This document shows positions 8,638-17,180 of a stretch of 64,000 nucleotides of DNA, piece by piece (positions within the stretch are counted from its first letter, which is position 1; each line of letters opens with the position of its first letter). This DNA is from Fictibacillus macauensis ZFHKF-1 (GTDB lineage: Bacteria > Bacillota > Bacilli > Bacillales > Fictibacillaceae). Where the stretch lies: NCBI RefSeq assembly GCF_000269865.1, contig NZ_AKKV01000021.1:62001-126000 (forward strand). The letters run 5' to 3'. The translations under genes and the position numbers were made by a program. The notes under the pieces were generated by a model, which worked only from the letters and a program-made list of their open reading frames with translations, was not told where the DNA came from and did no database searches.

Positions 8638-9546
8638 CTACTTCCCCTTTATGTCTCTCCAATGTTTACTAAATAAATAATAACATCCTTTTGTTGCCGA
8701 AATCGGTGTAAAGAGATAGTCCAAACCATTAATCCTCTCTTCCATGTGATGAATAAAGGATGCTCGTACAATTTCACAATGCTCAAAAATGCCACCATAT
8801 CCCGCTATACGCATCTGTTGGTTTTCACATCGGTTCAACACAGAGATCGTCAACTGTGCAAGCTTTTGACCAGCTTCTTTTAAAATGCCTAATGCTGTAT
8901 GCTCTCCTTGATCTCCTTGCTGTTGAACGATGACTGCTAGTGCTGCAATTTTATCTTTTGTTGCGCTATAAACAAAGGACTTTATGTCATGCACCGTTTT
9001 CAGTTGAAGCGCATGAAACACTGCCTGTGATAACGCACTTCTCGGGATACGTTGATCCTCTTCACTCACCATATGACGTAAGGCTTGGATCGCGATCCAA
9101 TAAGCACTGCCTTCATCACCGAGTAAATGCCCCCATCCGCCACCACGTAAGTACTGATTGTGACAGCACCCTAAACAAATAGAACCTGTTCCAGCAATCG
9201 TTAAAATTCCATCCTTCCCTTTAAACATTGCCGCATGAGCAATAGTTGCATCATCTTCAATCTGACACGCGATCCCGGGAAAGTTTTTTCTCATATAGAG
9301 CTGTAGCGCTTCTACTGTCTGCGGTGTATACCCTGCCATTCCAATCCAAATACCACAGCATGATCCTTCCTTAATGGCAGACATACTTTGTTGTACGGCC
9401 TCGGCAATATGCCTACTTGCCTCTTCATGATGAAGTAATAAATTCCCGAAAGAGGACACACCATGCCCGATTTCTTTACCAGCTAGTGTATAAGCTACCG
9501 CCTCTGTTTTCGTTCCACCCGCATCGACGCCAACCATAAACTTCAT
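8638..9546 (-). CDS. BadF/BadG-type sugar kinase (GlcNAc/MurNAc kinase-like)
   Basis: A 302-residue ASKHA-fold kinase. The phosphate-1 motif VGVDAGGTKTEAVAY is at residues 5-19, IAGTGSICLG and GGGWGHLLGDEGSAYW follow, all typical of the BadF/N-acetylglucosamine kinase family. Its likely job is to phosphorylate the amino sugar released after disaccharide cleavage (GlcNAc to GlcNAc-6-P). ATG 9546 has AAAGGAG 7 nt upstream; an earlier in-frame start lacks a site. It follows mupG in the operon. Substrate preference (GlcNAc or MurNAc) cannot be read from sequence. Confidence 0.8.
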   Translation of the reverse strand: MKFMVGVDAGGTKTEAVAYTLAGKEIGHGVSSFGNLLLHHEEASRHIAEAVQQSMSAIKEGSCCGIWIGMAGYTPQTVEALQLYMRKNFPGIACQIEDDATIAHAAMFKGKDGILTIAGTGSICLGCCHNQYLRGGGWGHLLGDEGSAYWIAIQALRHMVSEEDQRIPRSALSQAVFHALQLKTVHDIKSFVYSATKDKIAALAVIVQQQGDQGEHTALGILKEAGQKLAQLTISVLNRCENQQMRIAGYGGIFEHCEIVRASFIHHMEERINGLDYLFTPISATKGCYYLFSKHWRDIKGK

Positions 9547-9599
9547 CACAGATCTCCTTTCGTGTAACAGACAAAAAAAGAGTGCGCACAGCACTCTTT

Positions 9600-10691
9600 C
9601 TATTCTTTAATGGTCTCAAATTGAAACGTATCCCACGGCTTTAAGTGATGGAGTAAAAACAGTTCTTCTTCAACAATGTGTCCCACCACATTTGTGTTCC
9701 CGGAATTCTCCATATCTTGCAAGGCGATTTGTAATTCACCTTTATATTGACCGTACCCATTATTATCAATTAAAATGTCACCGCGTTGAATAGGTTTTGT
9801 ATTGATAGCTGGAAAATCAAATGCTTTATACGTAACCCGAGATTGTGTTGAACGAATGAGATAATCTGACACGTCACCACGATAGACATGCCGCTCTTGA
9901 AGCACAATCTTTTTCTCTAAAGCCGTAATGTGCTGATCTAGCTGAACCGTTAACGTTAGACTCTTCTGATCGAGAGCTGCTAACGATTGAAGCTCAGCCT
10001 CTGATGCATAGGCATTTCCTATAAGCAGATCATCGATAAGTCCTGTAGCAACTAGATGCTTCGCTTGCACAAGAAGGGGTAGCGTTCGATGGCGTTCGAG
10101 CGTACATAATCCTTCCGTAATTTCCCACGGTCCAAAGGTGGCAGCTTGTGAAGAAATAAAGCAGGCCGTGCGAATGTTGTGCTTTCTAAAATTTTGACAG
10201 CATTCATAGAAGTGCGCTTCACTTAAGCCAGAATAGCGATGAGGATAAAAGTTATGAGAGCCTGTTAAACGCTCGCGATTCGGTTGATAGGACATAATGT
10301 TATCTAAATAGCGCGTGTTGTTACTCATATTAATTTCAATATCTAGTTCATGATCATTATGCGTCATAAGTGCCTCTTCACGGCCACTAAAACCGAGATC
10401 TAATCGGATGCCTGTCGCGCCTAAATCAGCAAAGAAAGAGAGATCATTATACGATATGTCAAGCTTAGTAAACACGCGTGGTGAAATATCAAGCACTACG
10501 TCCATACCGAGCTGTTTTGCATAACCAATGACTTCTTTAAATCGTGCGATAATCTCTTCTTTTTTTCCTTCTGCTGATAGTAAACAAGTAAATAGTTTCG
10601 AAAAGCCATAGCGATGTGCTAACGTGATATACGCTAGATCGTCTTTTGGCGTTGATACCTCAGGATAAATGGATATGCCTAGCTTTCTCAT
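9600..10691 (-). CDS. mupG: 6-phospho-N-acetylmuramidase (DUF871 family)
   Basis: A 363-residue cytoplasmic protein starting MRKLGISIYPEVSTPKDD, with LDISPRVFTKLDISYNDL, GLRLDLGFSG-like (GIRLDLGFSGREEALM) and NMSNNTRYLDNI. This is the DUF871/MupG family, an alpha/beta barrel with a C-terminal beta domain. MupG of Staphylococcus aureus hydrolyses MurNAc-6-P-GlcNAc to MurNAc-6-P and GlcNAc. ATG 10691 follows GGAGGG; a GTG immediately before it is possible. It lies in one operon with murQ and a PTS, which supports the function. Confidence 0.88.
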   Translation of the reverse strand: MRKLGISIYPEVSTPKDDLAYITLAHRYGFSKLFTCLLSAEGKKEEIIARFKEVIGYAKQLGMDVVLDISPRVFTKLDISYNDLSFFADLGATGIRLDLGFSGREEALMTHNDHELDIEINMSNNTRYLDNIMSYQPNRERLTGSHNFYPHRYSGLSEAHFYECCQNFRKHNIRTACFISSQAATFGPWEITEGLCTLERHRTLPLLVQAKHLVATGLIDDLLIGNAYASEAELQSLAALDQKSLTLTVQLDQHITALEKKIVLQERHVYRGDVSDYLIRSTQSRVTYKAFDFPAINTKPIQRGDILIDNNGYGQYKGELQIALQDMENSGNTNVVGHIVEEELFLLHHLKPWDTFQFETIKE

Positions 10692-10696
10692 CACCC

Positions 10697-11029
10697 TTAT
10701 CCCTCCCGACTCGCTTGAGGCGCAAGTTTTTTCACAATAGAAATCATATGCTCAATTAGCTTTTGTTCACTCATAGCTGTCATTAAGTGATCTTGTGCAT
10801 GTACTAACAATAAGGTTTGCTCTGCAGGTTCACCATTTAGCTCTGCCGTAATTAATTTAGTTTGCGTTCCATGTGCTAAGCGCATCTCCTCTTTACTATC
10901 ATTCATGAGTTGTTCTGCTGTAACAAAATCAAAGGCCTCAGCCGCTGTTAAAGCTTCAAAACACATACCTCGTGCATTACCGGCATGCGATATGATTTTA
11001 AAAATATCCATTTCATGCTTCGTATTCAT
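10697..11029 (-). CDS. PTS lactose/cellobiose-type EIIA
   Basis: A 110-residue trimer-forming EIIA. The phosphorylated His is expected to be H77 in LLVHAQDHLM (family motif VHAQDHLM), with D80 next to it as in LacF/CelC proteins. It hands phosphate from HPr to the EIIB of the same operon. It lies between the GH4 gene and mupG, separated from its own IIB and IIC genes by two others, which is unusual for such PTS systems but keeps all parts in one transcript. Confidence 0.9.
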   Translation of the reverse strand: MNTKHEMDIFKIISHAGNARGMCFEALTAAEAFDFVTAEQLMNDSKEEMRLAHGTQTKLITAELNGEPAEQTLLLVHAQDHLMTAMSEQKLIEHMISIVKKLAPQASREG

Positions 11030-11056
11030 CGGTTCATCTCCTCATGATGATTCTAC

Positions 11057-12388
11057 TCATTTTGTTTCTGAAAAAAATTGTGGTAAATACGCTTTATGTG
11101 CCGCTAACATCTCCTTAAGAACGGTTTCTGCTAATTCTTCATCAGGAACGAGCGGATGAATCGCCATGGCAAGAAGCGCTTGTTCATAAGAGCCTGTTAC
11201 AGCAGCTTTAGCAGCTACTTGCTCATAGGATTTAATTTGTTGAAGTAAACCATGAACATGAATAGGAAGAGCACCCATTGATAAAGGAGTGGGGCCATGT
11301 TTTCCGACGATGCAATTTACTTCGACGACAGCATCTTCTGGAAGTTCACGTATAGAGCCGTTATTGCGAACATTTAATACTTGAACATCTCGCGTATCAT
11401 TCACGATTGAAGCAATGACATTGCAAGCAACGTCACTATAATACGCGCCTCCCCGTTGCTCTAATTGCGGTGGCTTCACGTGCAAGTCTTCAGACTCATA
11501 GAGCTGGAACAACTCTGTTTCCAACGTTTTTACGACTTCTGCTCGCGTATGGCCGGAATGAAACGCACGTAACTCTTCTTCTAAAATTTTCTTCGTTTGA
11601 TAGTAATAACGGTGATACGGACAAGGAACAAGCCCTAATGCTTTTAGAAACGTTCTGCCCCACGGTAATGGTGCGATATTTTTCATACTCAGCGCCATCT
11701 CCGGATCGCTCAATAATTCTAAGACAGCGTCCGTTACATCTTCTCCGTCTACGTACACATGGGTACCAAAGACAAGATGATTTAATCCAGCAAAATCGAT
11801 AGATACGCTGTCTTTTTCTACTCCTAGCATGCTGGCAATCGATTGATGCATGTTATATGGCACATTGCAGACTCCAATTACTTTTTGGTGTGCGCTATAG
11901 CGAAGTAATGCTTCAGTTACTAAGCCTGCTGGATTCGTAAAATTAATAAGCCAGGCGTTTGGACAATAGGTTACAATGTCTTTTGCAATATCCAGTAACA
12001 CTGGAATGGTTCGCAATGCTTTAAATAACCCACCTGCGCCATTCGTTTCTTGCCCAATTATGCCATGTTGCAACGGAATGCGTTCATCGATGATGCGTGC
12101 ATCTAACAGCCCAACTCGTAATTGTGTTGTTACAAAATCAGCACCTTGCAACGCCTTTTTACGATCAAGGGTTGTATAAATCGTCAGATCAACTCCTGCT
12201 TTTTTAACCATGCGACGCGCTAACGCTCCGACGATTTCCAACTTTTGATGACCCGCTTCTATATCGACAAGCCACAATTCACGAACAGGTACCTGCTCAT
12301 AACGCTTAATAAATCCTTCTACTAACTCAGGAGTATAGCTTGAGCCACCGCCAATCGTTACGACCTTAATTCCTTGTTTCTTAGTCAT
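11057..12388 (-). CDS. Glycoside hydrolase family 4, 6-phospho-beta-glucosidase type
   Basis: A 443-residue NAD- and metal-dependent GH4 enzyme. The dinucleotide motif GGGSSYTPEL is at 13-22, the ETNGAGG motif at about 114-120, the metal ligands C174 (GVCNVP) and H204 (GLNHL) are both present. Its LicH/CelF-like sequence indicates a 6-phospho-beta-glycosidase acting on PTS-imported disaccharides. In this operon the substrate could be a 6-phospho amino-sugar disaccharide, perhaps the reverse linkage from that cut by MupG; this is inference. Confidence 0.88.
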   Translation of the reverse strand: MTKKQGIKVVTIGGGSSYTPELVEGFIKRYEQVPVRELWLVDIEAGHQKLEIVGALARRMVKKAGVDLTIYTTLDRKKALQGADFVTTQLRVGLLDARIIDERIPLQHGIIGQETNGAGGLFKALRTIPVLLDIAKDIVTYCPNAWLINFTNPAGLVTEALLRYSAHQKVIGVCNVPYNMHQSIASMLGVEKDSVSIDFAGLNHLVFGTHVYVDGEDVTDAVLELLSDPEMALSMKNIAPLPWGRTFLKALGLVPCPYHRYYYQTKKILEEELRAFHSGHTRAEVVKTLETELFQLYESEDLHVKPPQLEQRGGAYYSDVACNVIASIVNDTRDVQVLNVRNNGSIRELPEDAVVEVNCIVGKHGPTPLSMGALPIHVHGLLQQIKSYEQVAAKAAVTGSYEQALLAMAIHPLVPDEELAETVLKEMLAAHKAYLPQFFSETK

Positions 12389-12415
12389 AGTTCGCGCCCT
12401 CTTTTCGTAAAAAAC

Positions 12416-12700
12416 TTACATAAATAGAATGGCAAAGCACGTAATTCCGCTCACTACTAGCAAAAGAGCAAACACACCAACAAGCGCTTTCCTTTCCCGT
12501 AATCTACCCTCTAGTAAACGCAATACACCTGTCATTCCTATACTGACAGCAAGACTATTAACAACGAAGAGAGAGAGATTTTCTGATAAACCCATTCCTA
12601 CTAACAACGGATGACCACACACATTCATTAGAAAAAGAAAGAAAAAGAAAACAAAGGCACTTCGATAACTAAAGTAGTGGAGACTAGACGCTTTATTCAC
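12416..12700 (-). CDS. Small membrane protein of the mur-type PTS operon, unknown function
   Basis: A 94-residue protein with three predicted membrane segments (about 12-32, 36-62, 72-93) and a cytoplasmic RLLEGRLRERK loop. I do not recognise the family. It starts with GTG 12700 after GGGAG (8 nt), 21 nt after the EIIC stop and 27 nt before the GH4 gene, so it is co-transcribed. It may assist the EIIC permease. Confidence 0.65.
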   Translation of the reverse strand: MNKASSLHYFSYRSAFVFFFFLFLMNVCGHPLLVGMGLSENLSLFVVNSLAVSIGMTGVLRLLEGRLRERKALVGVFALLLVVSGITCFAILFM

Positions 12701-12721
12701 TGTAATCGCTCCCTTTTTTTC

Positions 12722-14008
12722 TCATAGTGCTAACGTGTTATGATCACTCACATCCGTTGTCTGCTCTTGAAGTAATAATTTCTTATCATAAATTCTAAAA
12801 AAAGGTAAATAGACAACGATAGAAATCGCAATGTTTATAAGAACAAGAATGATCGCTCGCCAATCGCCACCTGTTGCTAAATAAGCACCGATGGGCGCTG
12901 GTAACGTCCATGGTACCTGTACGTAAGTAGCTGTTACAAAGCCTAAGGCGGTTGCTCCATACGCAAGAGAAGCGCCTATAAGTGGTGTTACAATAAAAGG
13001 AATGATAAGCACTGGATTTAACACAATGGGCATACCGAAAATAACAGGTTCATTTATGTTAAAAAGAGAGGGAACGACGGTTGTTCGAGCCATCGTCTTG
13101 CTATAGCTCGATCGTCCGACAAGAAACATTGCAATTACTAACCCAAGCGTAGCACCTGAGCCACCAATCCAAACGAACCATTGAAAAAATGTTTCTGGCG
13201 CAATATGCGGAATAGCCTGACCACTAGCAACAGCGCTTGAGTTGTTACCTAAGTAAACTTCCCATACTGGTCGAGCTACCGCTCCAACGACAGACACACC
13301 ATGAATGCCAAATGACCAGAAGAAGGTAATGAGGAAAACAGGAATGAGGACACCTGGTAATGTATCTCCTGCCTTGACGAGCGGTGCAACGGCACGATCG
13401 ACTAACGAGTGCAAATTAACTCCGAAAACAACGGTAACGATCGTCATAATGATTAAAACAATAGCAACGGGAATAAGAGATTCAAAGGAACGAAACACAG
13501 ATGGCGGTACCGAGTCTGGTAGTTTAATCGTAAAATTACTGTGCTTACAAAGCCTCAGTACTTCAACAGCAAAGATGGAAACGATCATGCCCACAAACAA
13601 GCCATGTCCACCAAGGTTGGCCATCGGTAAAAAGAAGGCTGTATTAAACGTTTGAACGCCGATACTAAACAAAAAAGCAGCAACGGACAATAACCCACCC
13701 GATAATGGATCAAGCTTATAACTTTGTGAGAGGTTATAACCAATTCCAAACGTAATATAAAGCGTCATGATAAACATGGTTAATCGATATGGAATCAGAA
13801 TTTCACTGATATGACTTGCAGCCCAATGAGCAATCATTGAGTCTTTTGGAACAGGCGGGAAAGCAATAATTAGAAAGATACTCCCGAAAATAATAAACGG
13901 TAAGGCTGACACAACGCCGTCACGAATCGCTCGTAAATGTTTTTGTTCAGACAGCTTTGCCATCGGTGTTGAAAAATTCTTTTCTAAAAATGCAATTAAC
14001 TTTTCCAC
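12722..14008 (-). CDS. PTS lactose/cellobiose-type EIIC permease
   Basis: A 428-residue membrane permease with about ten hydrophobic segments. The start MEKLIAFLEKNFSTPMAKLSEQKHLRAIRDG and the motif PSLFNINEPVIFGMPIVLNPVLIIPF are typical of CelB/ChbC/LicC proteins. It should import a beta-linked disaccharide and phosphorylate its 6-OH with the EIIA and EIIB of this operon. The neighbours murQ and mupG point to MurNAc-GlcNAc as a substrate, although family members mostly carry cellobiose or chitobiose. Confidence 0.88.
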   Translation of the reverse strand: MEKLIAFLEKNFSTPMAKLSEQKHLRAIRDGVVSALPFIIFGSIFLIIAFPPVPKDSMIAHWAASHISEILIPYRLTMFIMTLYITFGIGYNLSQSYKLDPLSGGLLSVAAFLFSIGVQTFNTAFFLPMANLGGHGLFVGMIVSIFAVEVLRLCKHSNFTIKLPDSVPPSVFRSFESLIPVAIVLIIMTIVTVVFGVNLHSLVDRAVAPLVKAGDTLPGVLIPVFLITFFWSFGIHGVSVVGAVARPVWEVYLGNNSSAVASGQAIPHIAPETFFQWFVWIGGSGATLGLVIAMFLVGRSSYSKTMARTTVVPSLFNINEPVIFGMPIVLNPVLIIPFIVTPLIGASLAYGATALGFVTATYVQVPWTLPAPIGAYLATGGDWRAIILVLINIAISIVVYLPFFRIYDKKLLLQEQTTDVSDHNTLAL

Positions 14009-14049
14009 CGTTGATCCCCCTTTTAAATGACTTGCTCAATTTTTGTTAA

Positions 14050-14358
14050 TTACTGCTGTACTCCTTGTTTGACGACTTTTAATAACGTTGGTCCTCCTAG
14101 TGGGTTATAGGCTTGTGGCGGTATTAGTTCACATGGCACCGAAGCTTCTGTTGCTTGTGCTAAAAACGTGTCAAATATATGGCGCACTTGCGGAGCTACC
14201 ATCGCTAAATCCCAACCATTCTTTACTTCCTGTGCAAACTCTTGGGTACCTACTGCTTTCACTTCAAGGGCTAACCCTTCTTTCGCCGCTTCCTTTTTAA
14301 GCGCATTAACGACGATGGCGCTCGACATACCTCCCGAGCATACAAATAAAATTTTCAT
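14050..14358 (-). CDS. PTS lactose/cellobiose-type EIIB
   Basis: A 102-residue protein. The phosphorylated Cys is C7 in ILFVCSGGMSSA, the P-loop-like start of LacEIIB/CelA proteins. It carries phosphate from EIIA to the EIIC-bound sugar. It starts 11 nt after murQ. Confidence 0.9.
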   Translation of the reverse strand: MKILFVCSGGMSSAIVVNALKKEAAKEGLALEVKAVGTQEFAQEVKNGWDLAMVAPQVRHIFDTFLAQATEASVPCELIPPQAYNPLGGPTLLKVVKQGVQQ

Positions 14359-14369
14359 CTTTACTCCTC

Positions 14370-15260
14370 CTAATCTACAATTGACTGTCGTATAAAGCCC
14401 CGAGCCGCATCTAGCTTCTCAACTGCCTCTTGTTCATTTACATTTGTTAAAAGCATTACGATCGCTACTTTTGGCCGATTGTTTGCTTTTTCCAAGTAGT
14501 ATGTCGCTTCATCGTATGAACACTCCGTTGCTTCCATCACAATTCGCTTGCCTCGTTCAATCAGTTTTTCATTCGTAAGCTGTAAATCTACCATTAAATT
14601 ACCATATACTTTTCCTTGTAACACCATCGCAGCCGTGCTGAGCATATTACATACTAGTTTTTGAGCTGTTCCGGCCTTTAAGCGGGTAGAGCCGGTTAGA
14701 ATCTCCGGTCCTGTTTCAACTTCAATCGCTATGTCTGCTAGTTTGCTAATGCTTGCATTTTTATTGCAGCTTAGCGCAATGGTTGTTGCTCCAAGCGAAT
14801 GGGCATACGTTAGTCCACCCATTACATAGGGTGTTCGCCCACTTGCCGCGATGCCTACGACAACATCACGAGAAGTTAACTGTACGTTCTTCAAGTCTTT
14901 AGCGCCCTCTTCAAAACAATCTTCAGCACCCTCTACCGCTTTAAGAAAAGCTTGCGATCCACCTGCAATCAATCCAAGCACTTGATCTGGTTGCGTATTG
15001 AACGTCGGTGGACATTCTACAGCATCCAATAATCCAAGACGGCCACTCGTTCCTGCTCCCATATAAAGAAGACGTCCTCCATTCTGAAAGGCCGCACTGA
15101 TTTTTTCCACACTTCGCGCAATGTGCGGAAGTTCTTGCTGCACACAGAGAGGAACCGTACAATCTTCTTCATTCATTACGTGTAATAACTCCATCGTCTG
15201 CATGATGTCTAAATCCATTGTTTTTGACAAACGATGCTCTGTTGATAAATGCTCCAGCAA
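14370..15260 (-). CDS. murQ: N-acetylmuramic acid 6-phosphate etherase
   Basis: A 297-residue SIS-domain lyase splitting MurNAc-6-P into GlcNAc-6-P and D-lactate. Diagnostic stretches are YMGAGTSGRLGLLDAVECPPTF, VLGLIAGGSQAFLKAVEGAED (with the family's catalytic glutamates) and GIAASGRTPYVMGGL. TTG 15260 is the preferred start because AAAAGGGTGAT ends about 6 nt upstream and the family starts near here; GTG 15269 is too close to that site. It is the first gene of the operon. Confidence 0.92.
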   Translation of the reverse strand: MLEHLSTEHRLSKTMDLDIMQTMELLHVMNEEDCTVPLCVQQELPHIARSVEKISAAFQNGGRLLYMGAGTSGRLGLLDAVECPPTFNTQPDQVLGLIAGGSQAFLKAVEGAEDCFEEGAKDLKNVQLTSRDVVVGIAASGRTPYVMGGLTYAHSLGATTIALSCNKNASISKLADIAIEVETGPEILTGSTRLKAGTAQKLVCNMLSTAAMVLQGKVYGNLMVDLQLTNEKLIERGKRIVMEATECSYDEATYYLEKANNRPKVAIVMLLTNVNEQEAVEKLDAARGFIRQSIVD

Positions 15261-15287
15261 TACGATCACCCTTTTCTCAAGAAGGTT

Positions 15288-15301
15288 TGAAAGCGCTTTC
15301 T
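15288..15301 (-). promoter_or_regulatory. cre site (CcpA operator) for the mur-type operon
   Basis: TGAAAGCGCTTTCT contains a 12-bp perfect palindrome and matches the cre consensus TGWAANCGNTNWCA at all but the last base. It lies downstream of the promoter, in the transcribed leader, where CcpA would block elongation. Carbon catabolite repression of the operon is therefore likely. Confidence 0.8.
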
Positions 15302-15312
15302 TTTACAGGTAA

Positions 15313-15341
15313 AATGTACCACCTTTAAAATATAATTTCAA
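15313..15341 (-). promoter_or_regulatory. Sigma-A promoter of the mur-type operon
   Basis: Minus strand: -35 TTGAAA (15336-15341), 17-nt spacer, -10 TACATT (15313-15318). It is followed by the cre site and the murQ start. Confidence 0.65.
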
Positions 15342-15408
15342 TATGATTATTAAAAAATTAAAAAAGTATTTCAAAAACTGTTCTATCATTCCTTAAATGA
15401 AATAAAAT

Positions 15409-15416
15409 GGTATAAT
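15409..15416 (+). promoter_or_regulatory. Extended -10 promoter of the GHL10 gene
   Basis: TGGTATAAT fits a TGn-extended -10 (TATAAT at 15411-15416); no good -35 is seen. It lies about 70 nt upstream of the GHL10 start and points away from the mur-type promoter. Confidence 0.5.
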
Positions 15417-15486
15417 CGTTCTTTAGACCACCTTCAAAAGTCCTACTACTTGTACACTATTATTTTAAAGAAAAGAGGTTTTAAGA

Positions 15487-17091
15487 TTGATGAAGTTAAC
15501 CGTAAAAGCCCCTCTATTGCCCATCATCCTGTTCACATTTCTCCTCTCCCTACTTGCACTCACTACAGAAGCAGAGGCCACCTCTTCAAAAGCCATGAAA
15601 GTCCTACCAGAAGCACAACGAGAGCTTCGCGCTAGCTGGATTGCCACCGTGCAAAATATTGATTGGCCCTCCAAACCAGGGTTACCAATCGACGCACAAA
15701 AAAAAGAGTTTACCCTCTTGCTTGATCAACAAAAGAACATTGGAATGAATGCAATTGTCATGCAAATTAAACCGGTGGCTGATGCCTTTTATCCTTCAAA
15801 ATACGGACTTTGGTCACAGTATTTAACAGGTGTTCAAGGACAACATCCTGGCTATGATCCCCTTGCCTTTATGGTCAAAGAAGCACACAAGCGAAACATG
15901 GAATTTCATGCATGGTTTAATCCGTATCGCGTGACTATGCCACTAGGAAAAAAGGCAGAAAAGAGTGATGTCTACTCCCTACCATCTAATCATCCTGCTC
16001 GCCAACATCCGGACTGGGTCGTGCCATATGGACAACAATTGTACTTTAATCCTGGACTGCCAAGCGTGCAAAAATTTGTGACGGCAGGCATTATGGAAGT
16101 AGTGAAACACTATGATATTGATGCCGTTCACTTAGACGATTACTTTTATCCTTATAAAATAGAAGGTGTCGCTTTTCCAGACGAAGATACGTACGCAAAA
16201 TATGGAAAGAAACAATTCTCCACCATTGGAGATTGGCGCCGCAACAATGTAAATGAACTCGTAAAGAACATTCATACATCCATTCACTCTGTTAAAAAAC
16301 ATGTAAAATTCGGCATTAGTCCGTTTGGTGTCTGGCGAAATAAAGCAAAAGATCCTACAGGCTCTGATACAGCAGCTGGAGTAACCAATTATGATGATCT
16401 ATATGCCGACACACGAACGTGGATTAACAACGGTTACCTTGATTATATTACGCCGCAACTGTATTGGAACATTGGTTTACCAGTAGCGGATTACAGCAAG
16501 CTTGTCGACTGGTGGAGCAAGGAAGTGAAGAATAAAAAGGTTCATCTTTATATAGGGCAAGCAGATTATAAAATTAACACGGTATCGAACGGGGTAAACA
16601 ACTGGTTTGATCCTAATGAATTACCGAATCAAATCTTACTCAATCGAACGTACAAAGAAATAAAAGGAAGCATGCATTTTAGCGCGACGAATGTTCGAGA
16701 TAATCCACTCGGAATTGCTGACCGATTGCAGCACGATTTATACCGCGCACCGGCCATCATCCCATCTATGTCATGGTTATCTATGAAAGCACCACAACCA
16801 CCAACGCTTCGTCACGTTCTCGCTAAAAGTAAGCACGTCTTTTTACACATCTCCAACAACAAGAATACTAACGATACCGTCTCCTATGCTGTGTACCGTT
16901 ATAAACATACCGAAAAAAACAAACGCACAAAAGGCGTTTTACTCGCAACACTTCGGAATAAAAAAACGTTGCAAACTTTTTATGATTATTCCGTTAAGAA
17001 AGGCACGACGTATACGTATGCGGTAACTGCCATTAATCGCAATCATCATGAAAGCACACCCTCTCCTGGGGTAACCGTTACCGTTAACTAA
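15487..17091 (+). CDS. Secreted GHL10 (DUF187) glycosidase, YngK-like
   Basis: A 534-residue exported protein. Residues 1-30 are a signal peptide (basic start, LLPIILFTFLLSLLALT, cleavage near AEA). The glycosyl-hydrolase-like 10 domain spans about 37-400 (ELRASWIATVQNIDWPS, FHAWFNPYRV, HLDDYFYPY, FGISPFGVWR, DYITPQLYWN). A fibronectin-III-like domain fills about 440-534. The Escherichia coli relative DigH cleaves denuded peptidoglycan glycan strands. Lying divergent from a MurNAc-catabolic operon, it may supply the disaccharides. Translation starts at TTG 15487 or ATG 15490 behind AAGAGG. Confidence 0.85.
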   Translation: MMKLTVKAPLLPIILFTFLLSLLALTTEAEATSSKAMKVLPEAQRELRASWIATVQNIDWPSKPGLPIDAQKKEFTLLLDQQKNIGMNAIVMQIKPVADAFYPSKYGLWSQYLTGVQGQHPGYDPLAFMVKEAHKRNMEFHAWFNPYRVTMPLGKKAEKSDVYSLPSNHPARQHPDWVVPYGQQLYFNPGLPSVQKFVTAGIMEVVKHYDIDAVHLDDYFYPYKIEGVAFPDEDTYAKYGKKQFSTIGDWRRNNVNELVKNIHTSIHSVKKHVKFGISPFGVWRNKAKDPTGSDTAAGVTNYDDLYADTRTWINNGYLDYITPQLYWNIGLPVADYSKLVDWWSKEVKNKKVHLYIGQADYKINTVSNGVNNWFDPNELPNQILLNRTYKEIKGSMHFSATNVRDNPLGIADRLQHDLYRAPAIIPSMSWLSMKAPQPPTLRHVLAKSKHVFLHISNNKNTNDTVSYAVYRYKHTEKNKRTKGVLLATLRNKKTLQTFYDYSVKKGTTYTYAVTAINRNHHESTPSPGVTVTVN

Positions 17092-17094
17092 CAA

Positions 17095-17172
17095 AAAAAT
17101 CCGAACAGAATTGTGATTTACCTCTTTTTGAAGCGTTCCTAGAGGTTGTTCACGATACGTGTTCGGATTTTA
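17095..17172. terminator. Bidirectional terminator between the GHL10 and siderophore genes
   Basis: AAATCCGAACA / TGTTCGGATTT arms enclose a second small hairpin (ACCTCT...AGAGGT), with A-rich and T-rich flanks. It serves two convergent transcripts. Confidence 0.7.
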
Positions 17173-17180
17173 CTGTTGTT

